Shown here in pieces: positions 17,546 to 25,584 of a stretch of DNA of 64,000 nucleotides. The stretch's first letter is position 1. The number at the start of each line of letters is the position of its first letter. Source of the stretch: Bradyrhizobium cenepequi (lineage in GTDB: Bacteria; Pseudomonadota; Alphaproteobacteria; Rhizobiales; Xanthobacteraceae); assembly GCF_020329485.1 (NCBI RefSeq), contig NZ_JAGKJI010000039.1:1-64000 (forward strand). The letters run 5' to 3'. The position numbers and the translations under genes were made by a program. The notes under the pieces are model-generated. The model ran no database searches, had not been told where the DNA came from, and saw nothing but the letters and a program-made list of their open reading frames with translations.

Positions 17546-17934
17546 GCCTGATCCAGGAACTGGCGGCCGCTCGTTTTCGGTGGGGCCGTTTGGGCGTCAA
17601 CCAATCACGGAAGTAGTTAACGGATCGTTGGCCGAATTTGCCTCAAATTTGCCCTTTTTCAGACAAAGTACCACCTCAATGGCCGTCGGCACGCGAGAAT
17701 TTCGTGTAAGCATAAGGCCTTATGGCATAAAGCTGTTAACGATGATTAAGAATGTCTTAATCGCGGCCATTTCATTCGCATCGCTCAACCAATAGGATGT
17801 TTCCGGATGTAGCGGACAAGCGGCCGACGGGCGTGCTTGCGTACCGCTCTACGGGGACGGGACGGCTTGAGCTTGCGGGGGACGATGTTCGCAAGATCGC
17901 CGACGCGTATTAGTTGAGAGGGCTCAGACTTAAC
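17546..17934. other. intergenic region upstream of the giant coiled-coil gene
   Basis: A 389-bp divergent gap without a gene. It is AT-rich around 17640-17770, where TTAA motifs cluster, including a spaced pair matching a CtrA box. No clear ribosome-binding site is seen before ATG 17935. Confidence 0.5.
17746..17760. promoter_or_regulatory. candidate CtrA box
   Basis: TTAA-N7-TTAA exactly (17746-17749 and 17757-17760), the core of the CtrA recognition sequence, in a near-palindrome TTAAGA-ATG-TCTTAA. A third TTAA at 17736-17739 lies 6 bp upstream. It is 175 bp before the giant gene and 200 bp before the HPt gene. Confidence 0.5.
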
Positions 17935-20900
17935 ATGGCGAACAATCCCAAGAAGGTGAAAGATCCGACCGAAGTCGCGCTGTCTGCCATTCAGGAGGCT
18001 CTGAACATCGGCGAGAACAGTGCCGAGCCCAACCGCGATGTGACCAGTACCAGTAGCGGCGAAGTCGCGGCGCCCGCGCTTCCTGCTGCGACGCCCTTCC
18101 CCGAAACTCCGTTCGAGACGCGTCCGAGCGGCGAGCGATCGGCGTTCGAGCCGATCGAGGAGCAGCGCGGCCCCCGGCGCGCCGCCAATGACGATCGCGA
18201 GGCAATCGGACAGCTCCTGCAGGCGCTGCAGAAGGGCAGCCCCGCCCGCAACGTCTACACCTTTGCATCGATCTTCACCGGCGTCTGGCTGGTCGGCTGC
18301 GGCCTGCTCACGGTGAGCTTCCTGTCCTCGCTGCAGGCCGCCATCGGCCAGAGCGGCGGCGTGCTGGTGCTCGCGGGCCTCGTCTGCCTGTTCCTGGCGC
18401 CGGTGCTGCTGTTCTACTTCCTCGCGAGCCTCGCCTGGCGCGGCCAGGAGATGCGGATGATCGCGCAATCGATGGCGCAGGTCGCGATCCGCTTCTCCGA
18501 GCCCGAGGGGGCGGCGAGCGATTCCATGGTCACGGTCGGACAGGCGATCCGTCGCGAGGTCGCGGCCATGGGTGACGGCATCGAGCGCGCGATCGCGCGC
18601 GCCGGCGAGCTCGAGACGCTGGTTGCCAACGAGGTGGCGGCGCTGGAGCGCGCCTATTCCGACAACGAGGTGCGCATCCGCGCGCTACTGCAGGACATCG
18701 CGCACCAGCGCGACAATCTGGTCGGACAGGCCGAGCAGGTGCGCAGCGCCATTTCCGGCGTGCAGATCGATCTGCGCCACGACATCGCACTGATCTCGGA
18801 CGCGATCGCCTCGCGCGTCGACGAAGTCGCCAAGAGCATCACCGGCGCGCTGGAAGAGCGTGGCGCCCACATCACCCAGGCGCTCAGCCATGCCGGCGAC
18901 AACATGATCCTCGCGCTCGGCGAGCGCGGCGGCGACCTGCTCGACCGGCTCGAGGAAGCCAGCTCCGAGACCACGCGCGCCGTGCTCGATGCCTCCGAGC
19001 GGCTGACGAGCAGCCTCAATTTCAAGACCGGCCACGTTCACGACGAATTCGTCGATCTCGCCGACCGCGTCCATGAGATGCTGAACGAGCGCATCGACCG
19101 CATCACCGGCGAATTCGAGCAGCGCGCCGTGAGCGTTGTCGAGGGCATCTCCGAGCGCACCGAACAGGCGCACGATTCGCTGAAGAATTCCTCCGACTCG
19201 CTCCTGCTCGAGCTCGAGCTGCGCAGCGGCGACCTTGTCGGCAAGATCGACGAGGCCGGCAATCGGCTAGCCAATCACATTCTCAGCTCCGGCGACAAGG
19301 CGGGCGAAGTGCTCGACGTCACCGTCAATTCCCTGGTCGCCAAGATGGTGAGCCAGGCCGAAACCGCGCACGACTCGCTTTCGCTGCAGATGAGCGCCTA
19401 CGACGAGCTGGTGAAAAACCAGGGCGCGGAGCTGGCCGAGAAGTTCGCCCGCGACTCCGGCACGCTCGGCGCGCTGATCACCCGCCACATCGCGGAATTC
19501 GACCGCACCGTGAAAATGTTTGGCGGCGAGATCGTCGAGCGCATGGGCCAGCGCACCGAGGACATCGCGAGCACGCTGAAGAACTATGTCGACAATTTCG
19601 ACGCCCGCCTCACCTCCAACAGCGGCGAGATCACGGTGACCCTCGACCGGCGCCTGCTGCAGTTCGAGACCACCCTTGGCGATCGCGTCACCAGCCTCGA
19701 CTCGTCGCTGGACAGCAAGCTGACCACGTTCGACAGCTCGCTGGAGAACCGGCTCGGCACGCTCAACGCCTCGCTCGAGACCCACCTTGGCTTCCTCGAC
19801 AACTCGCTTGATGGCCGCCTCAAGTGGCTCGACGAATCGATCGAAGGCCGCCTGAAGTCGCTCGAACAGACCTTCGACACCCAGGCCAGCTCGGTCACGC
19901 AGACGATCGATGGCCGGCTCGGCATGCTCACGACCTCGCTGACCGACGGCGCTGCACAGGCGATCCAGTCGATCGACTCTCGCCTCGGCCTGCTCACCTC
20001 CTCGCTCACCGACGGCACGGCGCAGGCGATCGAGGCGCTCGATCGCCGCATCGCCAGCGTCACCGAAACCGTGGACGGCCGCAGCGCGCATCTGACCGAC
20101 ACCATTTCGGCCCGGTTCCTGGAAATCCACCAGGGCATCGAGACCCGCGTTGGCGCCATCGCCGGCGACATCGACACCCGCGTGGCGCAGTTCGAGGACC
20201 TGCTCGGCTCGCGCGTCGAGGCGGTCGCGGGCCGCATCGAAAGCAGCGGACGCCAGGCCAGCGACGAGCTGATGGCGCGCGCTGAGCTGCTCTCCTCCGG
20301 CATCAAGTCGCATGTCGAGGACGCCGAGCGCTCGCTTACCAATCTCGTGGTCAACACCAGCGAGACTATCCAGACCGGCGCGCGCACCGCCCAGCAGGCG
20401 CTGCTCACCGTCTCCTCCGACGTCGGCGCACAGCTCAAGCTCACCGCCGGCGAGGTGGAGACCGCGCTGACCGCGGTCGGCGCCGGTGCCGCGGGTTCGA
20501 TCCTGTCGAGCGCCCGCGACGCCCAGGCTTCGCTGATGGCGGCCACAGGCGAGGTCGCCTCGCAGGTCAAGGCGCTGTCGGCCGATGTCGAACGCACCCT
20601 GCAAGCGGCAGGCAGTGCGACGGCGGCCTCGATGCTGTCGGGCGCGCGCGAAGCCCAGACCGCCCTCGTCAGCGCCTCCACCGACGCAACGAGCCAGGTC
20701 AGGTCGCTTGTCACGGACGTCGAGCGTTCCCTGTCATTGGTGGGCAGCGCGACGGCGGAAGCCATCACGGCCGGTGCGCGGGAGGCACAGAACGCATTGG
20801 TCACCGTGTCGACCGACGTCACCGGTCAGGTCAGGGCTCTTGTCGGCGACCTCGAACATTCTCTCTCGATCACGGGCGCCGCGACCGCGGAAGCCATCAC

Positions 20901-23682
20901 GGCCGGTGCGCGGGACGCCCAGAACGCATTGGTCACCGTGTCGACCGACGTCACCGGTCAGGTCAAGGCCCTTGTCGGCGACCTCGAACATTCTCTCTCG
21001 ATCGCAGGCGCCACGACCGCGGAAGCCATTACCGCCGGAGCTCGCGAGGCGCAGAGCACCTTGATCACGGTCTCCACCGACGTCACCGGACAGGTGAAGG
21101 CGCTCGTGGTCGATGTGGAGCGCTCGTTGACGGCTGCAGGCACATCGACCGCCGAGTCCGTCGTTACCAGCGCCCGTGAGGCGCAGACCACCCTCGTGTC
21201 GGCCTCGACCGAGGCGGCAAACCTGGTGCGAACGCTCACCGCCGACGTGCAGGGCTCGCTGACGCTGGCCGGCACCAGCACGGCCGAGACCATCACTGCC
21301 GGCGCGCGCGAGGCCCAGAACACGCTGGTTGCCGCGTCCACTGAAGCTGCAAACAGCGTCACGACGCTGGCCGCCGACATGCAGCGCTCGCTCTCCATGG
21401 CGGGCGCGGCCACAGCGGAATCGATCACCTCAGGCGCCCGCGAGGTTCAGAGCACGCTGCTTACCGCCTCGTCGGAGGCAGCCAGCCACGTCAAGTCGCT
21501 GGCGATCGACATCGAGCGGACGCTGACCGCGGTTGGCGCGGACACCGCTGCAGCCATCCTGAGCAGCGCGCGCGAGGCGCAGACCTCGTTCGCGTCAACC
21601 TCCGCCGATGCGGCAAATCAGATCCAGGCCATCTCGTCCCAGATCGAGCGCTCGCTTGCGGCCGTCACGGCGAACACCACCGACACGATCCAGACCTCGG
21701 CGCAGAACGCGCAGAGCTCGCTGGTTGCCGCCGCCAACGAGGCCTCCTCGAAGGTCAAGACGACGTCCGCCGACATCGAGCGCTCGGTGCTCGCCGCCTC
21801 CAGCCAGTTCGGCTCGACCATGACCGGCAAGACCGACGAGATCGTCACCTATGTGCAGCAGCAGGCCGAGCGGCTGGCACAGATGGTTGACACAAGGCGC
21901 GGCACGCTGGTGGAAGCGCTCACCAACAAGAGCGCACAGCTCGCCACCGACATCGACCGCGCCACCGCGGACGCGCTGAAGTCGATCGAGATGCGCGGCC
22001 ATACCTTCGCGCAAACGATGTCGACCCACGGCGCCGAAGTCGCGCGCAACATCACCTCTGCCGGCGATCTTGCGACCGGCGCGGTGGCGAAGTCGCTCAA
22101 GGATCTCGAGCACTCCTCGCGCGCGGCAATCGACCAGTCGCGCCAGGTCTCGATTGCCGCCGTCACCGAGATGCAGGAGACCAGCAAGATCCTGCGCACG
22201 GATACGGTCGCGCTGTTCGAGCGGCTGCGCGAGGGCAACATCCTGCTGCAGGAAGTTCTCACCGGCGCCCACGACAACCTCAACTCGCTCGAGCGCGCGC
22301 TGGTGACCCGCGTCGCCGACTTCGTGTCGGCGATGAACGACGTCACCTCGCGTAACGGCGTTGCGACCCAGACACTGGAAGACCAGCTCACCGTGTTCAA
22401 CAGCAAGACCCAGAAGGCGCTGGAGGACCTCGGCGAGCTGTCGACCCAGTTTGACACCCACGGCCGCGCGCTGGTCGAAGCCGCCGCGCTGGTGGAGCAG
22501 AGCAACCACAACACGACAGCCTCGATCGCCGAACGCAAGGCGACGCTGGAATCGCTGGTCACCACCATCGACCTGCGCACCACGGATCTCGACCAGCGGC
22601 TGTCGCGCTTCACCAGCCTGCTCGATGAATCGCTCGCCGCGGCCGAGGAGCGCGCCCGCGACATCGCCCGCGTGGTGGCGGAGACGGCCGGCGCCGGCTC
22701 GGCGGCGATCAGCCGCCAGTTCGAGGCCGTACGCGCCGCCGCCGAGAACGAGCGGCAGCAGACGCTCGAGGCCATGAACGACCTGTACCAGCAGAGCAAC
22801 CATGAAACGGATGCGATGTTCAAGGAATCGACGGAGAAATTCTCCGCAATGGTACAGGCCATGAAGCAGATGGCGGCCGAGATGCACAACGAGCTCGAGG
22901 CCACCCGCAACGAGCTGCGCCGCGGCGTGCTCGAGATGCCGCAGGAGGCCTCGGAGAACACCGCGCAGATGCGCAAGGTGATCGTCGACCAGATCGAGGC
23001 GCTGGCCGAGCTCAACCGCATCGTGGCGCAGCATGGCCGCGGGCTCGACGTCGCGACCAGCAACCGGGCCAGCGTGCAGCGCCAGGAGGAGACCGTAATG
23101 GTCGCTGCCGCCGGCGGTCGCGGAAACGATGTCCGCACGCGCGACTATGGCAGCGCATCGACCCTGCCGCCGCCGGACCTCGGCGTGCCGGCGTCGACCT
23201 CGCGCCGCGCCGAGGCGCCGCCGGTCAGCCCGGCGACCCCGGACAATGGCCGTGACGGATGGTTGTCAGACCTGCTCAACCGCAGCGAGAGCCCTGCCCC
23301 CGCGCCCCGCGAAGCGCCGCGGCCCCGTCCGCAGGCCGCCGCCGCCAATCCGCTGGAATCGCTGTCGCTCGACATCGGCCGGCTGATGGACCGCAATCTC
23401 GCAGCAGAGATGTGGGATCGCTACCAGCGCGGCGAGAACAAGGCGTTCAGCAAACGGCTCTACACGCCGGCCGGCCAAAAGGCCTTCGACGAGGTCGCCC
23501 GCAAGTACCGCTCCGACCGCGGCTTCAAGCAGACGGTCGACCGCTACATCGCGGAGTTCGAGCGGCTGCTCGACGAAGTCGCCCGCGACGACCGCGGCCC
23601 ACAGACGCTGCGCAACCATCTGACCTCGGAGACGGGGCTGGTGTACACGCTGCTCGCGCATGCCGCGGGACGGCTGGGGTAA
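17935..23682 (+). CDS. giant membrane-anchored coiled-coil repeat protein, GPR/RgsE-like
   Basis: 1915 residues from ATG 17935; upstream codons 17914-17934 in frame begin with TTG and are not needed. Order: a disordered, acidic N-terminus (1-100); two membrane helices at about 109-131 and 141-167; a very long helical region (about 190-1690) rich in Ala, Ser, Thr and Glu; a Pro-rich linker (about 1715-1800); and a C-terminal domain (about 1805-1915: LESLSLDIGRLMDRNLAAEMW to YTLLAHAAGRLG). Residues 589-654 are six 11-residue repeats and residues 808-1291 eleven 44-residue repeats (four 11-mers each), as in apolipoprotein-like proteins. Size, topology and composition match Agrobacterium GPR and Sinorhizobium RgsE, which form a ring at the growth pole and are needed for polar growth. 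The assignment is by architecture, not by alignment. A terminator follows directly. Confidence 0.8.
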   Translation: MANNPKKVKDPTEVALSAIQEALNIGENSAEPNRDVTSTSSGEVAAPALPAATPFPETPFETRPSGERSAFEPIEEQRGPRRAANDDREAIGQLLQALQKGSPARNVYTFASIFTGVWLVGCGLLTVSFLSSLQAAIGQSGGVLVLAGLVCLFLAPVLLFYFLASLAWRGQEMRMIAQSMAQVAIRFSEPEGAASDSMVTVGQAIRREVAAMGDGIERAIARAGELETLVANEVAALERAYSDNEVRIRALLQDIAHQRDNLVGQAEQVRSAISGVQIDLRHDIALISDAIASRVDEVAKSITGALEERGAHITQALSHAGDNMILALGERGGDLLDRLEEASSETTRAVLDASERLTSSLNFKTGHVHDEFVDLADRVHEMLNERIDRITGEFEQRAVSVVEGISERTEQAHDSLKNSSDSLLLELELRSGDLVGKIDEAGNRLANHILSSGDKAGEVLDVTVNSLVAKMVSQAETAHDSLSLQMSAYDELVKNQGAELAEKFARDSGTLGALITRHIAEFDRTVKMFGGEIVERMGQRTEDIASTLKNYVDNFDARLTSNSGEITVTLDRRLLQFETTLGDRVTSLDSSLDSKLTTFDSSLENRLGTLNASLETHLGFLDNSLDGRLKWLDESIEGRLKSLEQTFDTQASSVTQTIDGRLGMLTTSLTDGAAQAIQSIDSRLGLLTSSLTDGTAQAIEALDRRIASVTETVDGRSAHLTDTISARFLEIHQGIETRVGAIAGDIDTRVAQFEDLLGSRVEAVAGRIESSGRQASDELMARAELLSSGIKSHVEDAERSLTNLVVNTSETIQTGARTAQQALLTVSSDVGAQLKLTAGEVETALTAVGAGAAGSILSSARDAQASLMAATGEVASQVKALSADVERTLQAAGSATAASMLSGAREAQTALVSASTDATSQVRSLVTDVERSLSLVGSATAEAITAGAREAQNALVTVSTDVTGQVRALVGDLEHSLSITGAATAEAITAGARDAQNALVTVSTDVTGQVKALVGDLEHSLSIAGATTAEAITAGAREAQSTLITVSTDVTGQVKALVVDVERSLTAAGTSTAESVVTSAREAQTTLVSASTEAANLVRTLTADVQGSLTLAGTSTAETITAGAREAQNTLVAASTEAANSVTTLAADMQRSLSMAGAATAESITSGAREVQSTLLTASSEAASHVKSLAIDIERTLTAVGADTAAAILSSAREAQTSFASTSADAANQIQAISSQIERSLAAVTANTTDTIQTSAQNAQSSLVAAANEASSKVKTTSADIERSVLAASSQFGSTMTGKTDEIVTYVQQQAERLAQMVDTRRGTLVEALTNKSAQLATDIDRATADALKSIEMRGHTFAQTMSTHGAEVARNITSAGDLATGAVAKSLKDLEHSSRAAIDQSRQVSIAAVTEMQETSKILRTDTVALFERLREGNILLQEVLTGAHDNLNSLERALVTRVADFVSAMNDVTSRNGVATQTLEDQLTVFNSKTQKALEDLGELSTQFDTHGRALVEAAALVEQSNHNTTASIAERKATLESLVTTIDLRTTDLDQRLSRFTSLLDESLAAAEERARDIARVVAETAGAGSAAISRQFEAVRAAAENERQQTLEAMNDLYQQSNHETDAMFKESTEKFSAMVQAMKQMAAEMHNELEATRNELRRGVLEMPQEASENTAQMRKVIVDQIEALAELNRIVAQHGRGLDVATSNRASVQRQEETVMVAAAGGRGNDVRTRDYGSASTLPPPDLGVPASTSRRAEAPPVSPATPDNGRDGWLSDLLNRSESPAPAPREAPRPRPQAAAANPLESLSLDIGRLMDRNLAAEMWDRYQRGENKAFSKRLYTPAGQKAFDEVARKYRSDRGFKQTVDRYIAEFERLLDEVARDDRGPQTLRNHLTSETGLVYTLLAHAAGRLG
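19699..19896 (+). repeat. six 11-residue (hendecad) repeats inside the giant protein
   Basis: Six consecutive 33-bp units encode DSSLDSKLTTF, DSSLENRLGTL, NASLETHLGFL, DNSLDGRLKWL, DESIEGRLKSL and EQTFDTQASSV (residues 589-654). The 11-residue period suggests a right-handed or apolipoprotein-like amphipathic helix. Confidence 0.8.
20356..21807 (+). repeat. eleven tandem 132-bp (44-residue) repeats
   Basis: Units start at 20356, 20488, 20620, 20752, 20884, 21016, 21148, 21280, 21412, 21544 and 21676, each exactly 132 bp and without indels (residues 808-1291). The consensus is T-A-E-x-I-x-x-x-A-R-E-A-Q-x-x-L followed by V-x-x-L-x-x-D-V-E-R-S-L. The units at 20752 and 20884 are nearly identical in DNA; the outer ones have diverged. 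Confidence 0.92.
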
Positions 23683-23715
23683 GACGCGAATAGCGAGTGG
23701 TGAATAGCGAATGGA

Positions 23716-23747
23716 GAAACGGAGGCCGAAAGCCTCCGTTTCTTTTT
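23716..23747 (+). terminator. rho-independent terminator of the giant gene
   Basis: A perfect 11-bp stem, GAAACGGAGGC (23716-23726) and GCCTCCGTTTC (23732-23742), with loop CGAAA, is followed by TTTTT. It lies 34 bp after the stop codon of the giant gene. Short direct repeats of GAATAGCGA lie between. Confidence 0.9.
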
Positions 23748-23795
23748 GGTACTGTTCGATTGGCTTCCAATCGAGCCCATGACGATACCTTGCAG

Positions 23796-23833
23796 TTGGA
23801 GAATATCTGGATATATATCCAGATATTCTCCAA
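23796..23833. promoter_or_regulatory. perfect 38-bp palindrome, likely toxin-antitoxin operator
   Basis: The left half TTGGAGAATATCTGGATAT is followed at once by its exact reverse complement, with no spacer. It ends 16 bp before the antitoxin start and is AT-rich in the centre, so it can cover the promoter. Antitoxins commonly repress their own operon through such palindromes; that it does so here is inference. Confidence 0.75.
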
Positions 23834-23849
23834 CCGGAGGAACACAAAC

Positions 23850-24152
23850 ATGGGAAACACCGCGCAAAAAAAAGCGCTGCGGAACTACCGGTCTCGCCTG
23901 GTCAAGCGCGGCATGGCGCGATTTGAGGTTCTTGGCCTCGGTGCCGATCGCGACCTGATCCGTTCTCTGGCAAGACGCCTTGCCACAGGCGATGCCGATT
24001 CCGCGCAAATCCGGGCCACGCTCAGCCAGGCGATTGCTGGTGAGCCGCGGAAGAAAGGCGGAATCCTCGCCGCTCTGCGGCGCTCGCCGCTGGTCGGTGT
24101 CGACCTTAATCTTGCCCGCTCGCGTGAAACAGGGCGCAAGGTCGACATGTGA
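23850..24152 (+). CDS. antitoxin of VapBC-type module
   Basis: 100 residues from ATG 23850, preceded by CCGGAGG; a longer frame from 23697 would read through the terminator and palindrome and is rejected. The protein is strongly basic: ALRNYRSRLVKRGMARFEVLGLGADRDLIRSLARRL looks like a DNA-binding N-terminal half. The C-terminal RSPLVGVDLNLARSRETGRKVDM is likely the toxin-binding tail. It is identified as an antitoxin mainly because its stop overlaps the start of a PIN-domain toxin (ATGTGA). No standard VapB subfamily could be named. Confidence 0.8.
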   Translation: MGNTAQKKALRNYRSRLVKRGMARFEVLGLGADRDLIRSLARRLATGDADSAQIRATLSQAIAGEPRKKGGILAALRRSPLVGVDLNLARSRETGRKVDM

Positions 24153-24586
24153 CGCGCTATCTCCTCGACACCAACATCATCAGCAACATCACGAAGCCCG
24201 CTCCATCGGCAGCCCTCATGGCATGGATGGCCGAACAAGCCGACGAGGACCTGTTCATTTCGGCGCTGACCGTTGGAGAAATCCGGCGCGGGCTGCTGGA
24301 GAAGCCGAAAGGAAAGAAGCGTGCGTTGCTGGAGACGTGGTTCAACAGCCCCGAGGGACCGCAAGCACTTTTCGCGGGCCGCGTGCTGTCCTTCGACGAA
24401 AGGGCAAGTCTTGTCTGGGCGCGTCTCATGGCGGATGGCACTGCCGCCGGTCGGCCAAAGAGCGCGCTCGACATGATCATCGCAGCGATCGCAGAGGCCA
24501 ACGATTGCATCGTCGTCACCGACAACGAGAAAGATTTCGCCGGGCTGAAAATCTTCAATCCGCTTCGCGCTGCACGCGCCAGCTAG
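24149..24586 (+). CDS. vapC: PIN-domain ribonuclease toxin VapC
   Basis: 145 residues starting at GTG 24149, inside the ATGTGA overlap with the antitoxin, so translation is probably coupled. The PIN domain is complete: Asp7 in RYLLDTNIIS, Glu44 in TVGEIRRGL, the acidic SALDMIIAAIA and TDNEKDF segments, forming the metal-binding active site of a Mg-dependent RNase. VapC toxins cut tRNA or rRNA when freed from the antitoxin. The gene is convergent with the mla operon, one base apart. Confidence 0.92.
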   Translation: MTRYLLDTNIISNITKPAPSAALMAWMAEQADEDLFISALTVGEIRRGLLEKPKGKKRALLETWFNSPEGPQALFAGRVLSFDERASLVWARLMADGTAAGRPKSALDMIIAAIAEANDCIVVTDNEKDFAGLKIFNPLRAARAS

Positions 24587-24587
24587 A

Positions 24588-25466
24588 TCACTGCCGCCGC
24601 CGCTCCGGCCCCACCGCCCTTGGCGGAGCCGGCGGTTCGGATGCGTTGCTGTTGCTGCTGCTACCGGCGCCAAACAGGAGCCGGGTCGGGTTGCGGTCGA
24701 GGTTGTTCACGGCCCGGCTGATGTCGCCAAGCGTCCTGCGGCCGTCGGCCATCAGTGCGCCGGAGCGCTTGTCGAAATCTTCGGCGAGTTCGCGGATCGA
24801 TTTCACCATGGCGGCCAGCTCGCCGCCGCGATCGCCGCCGGCGATGCTGTTGAGGCCGAGCATGAGGTTGTCGGCCTTGCCCATCACGCCGTCGACCCTC
24901 AGCATCACGTTGTCGATCTTCTCCGAATTGCGCGCGAGCGCCGCGGTGAAGGTTTCGAGATTGCGCAACGAGTTCTTCACCGACTCCTGATTGTCGGCGA
25001 CAAGCCGGTTGACGTTCTGCAGCGTGGCGCGGATCGCCTCGGTGACGTCCTGCAGCGCGCGGGGATCGGCCGTCAGCACGGGGATGCCGTCCTCGTCGAG
25101 CGGCACCGGAGGTGCCGTCTCCTCGCCGCCCTTCAGCGAGATGGCGGCAACGCCGGTGAGCCCCTGGAATTCGAGGCCGACCAGGGTGTCTTTCCGGATC
25201 GGCGCATTGTTCTCGACCATCGCAAATGCGACCACGCGACGCGGATTGTCGAGCCTTACGGAGATGACCTCCCCTATCCTGATACCATTGAAATTGACGT
25301 TACCACCATTGCGCAAGCCGGAGGCCGGACCTTCGAAGATCACCCGCAAAGGGCTGCGCTGCTTGGTGGTATGCAGGCTCTGGAACCAGAGCACAAAGCC
25401 GAACGCAGCCGCGATCACCGCCAGCGTGAAGGCGCCGATCAGGACATAGTTCGCCCGGGTTTCCAT
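24588..25466 (-). CDS. mlaD: MlaD-family MCE substrate-binding protein
   Basis: 292 residues. An N-terminal membrane anchor (YVLIGAFTLAVIAAAFGFVLWF, about 7-28) is followed by an MCE/MlaD domain (VIFEGPASGLRNGGNVNFNGIRIGEV, then FQGLTGVAAISLKG) at about 40-120. A long helical region follows to residue 265, and the tail is Ser/Pro-rich. In the Mla system MlaD is the periplasmic, inner-membrane-anchored hexameric ring that handles phospholipids moving between the two membranes. It is the third gene of an mlaE-mlaF-mlaD operon, 117 bp after mlaF, a gap that contains a dispersed palindrome. The helical C-terminus is longer than in E. coli MlaD. Confidence 0.9.
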   Translation of the reverse strand: METRANYVLIGAFTLAVIAAAFGFVLWFQSLHTTKQRSPLRVIFEGPASGLRNGGNVNFNGIRIGEVISVRLDNPRRVVAFAMVENNAPIRKDTLVGLEFQGLTGVAAISLKGGEETAPPVPLDEDGIPVLTADPRALQDVTEAIRATLQNVNRLVADNQESVKNSLRNLETFTAALARNSEKIDNVMLRVDGVMGKADNLMLGLNSIAGGDRGGELAAMVKSIRELAEDFDKRSGALMADGRRTLGDISRAVNNLDRNPTRLLFGAGSSSNSNASEPPAPPRAVGPERRRQ

Positions 25467-25535
25467 CGATTGCTCCAGCTACTCGTCCAAGCTCAGGCTC
25501 CGCCGCAGCGATGCCGTCACTGATCCCTCTTCCTC

Positions 25536-25584
25536 GCGCATGATCTTGTCCGAAAACCGGTTTCCACCTGTCACGATCATGCGC
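25536..25584. repeat. dispersed palindromic repeat (copy 2), inside mla operon
   Basis: GCGCATGATC at one end and GATCATGCGC at the other form a 10-bp perfect terminal inverted repeat around an AAAACCGGTTT core, matching the element at 5094. It touches the stop codon of mlaF and separates it from mlaD. Confidence 0.8.

Noticed and set aside
21595..23034. 479-residue minus-strand frame inside the giant gene
   Set aside because: It is antisense to the coiled-coil gene, whose codon use and repeat pattern are clearly real; the composition is that of a shadow frame. The same holds for 19267-20604.
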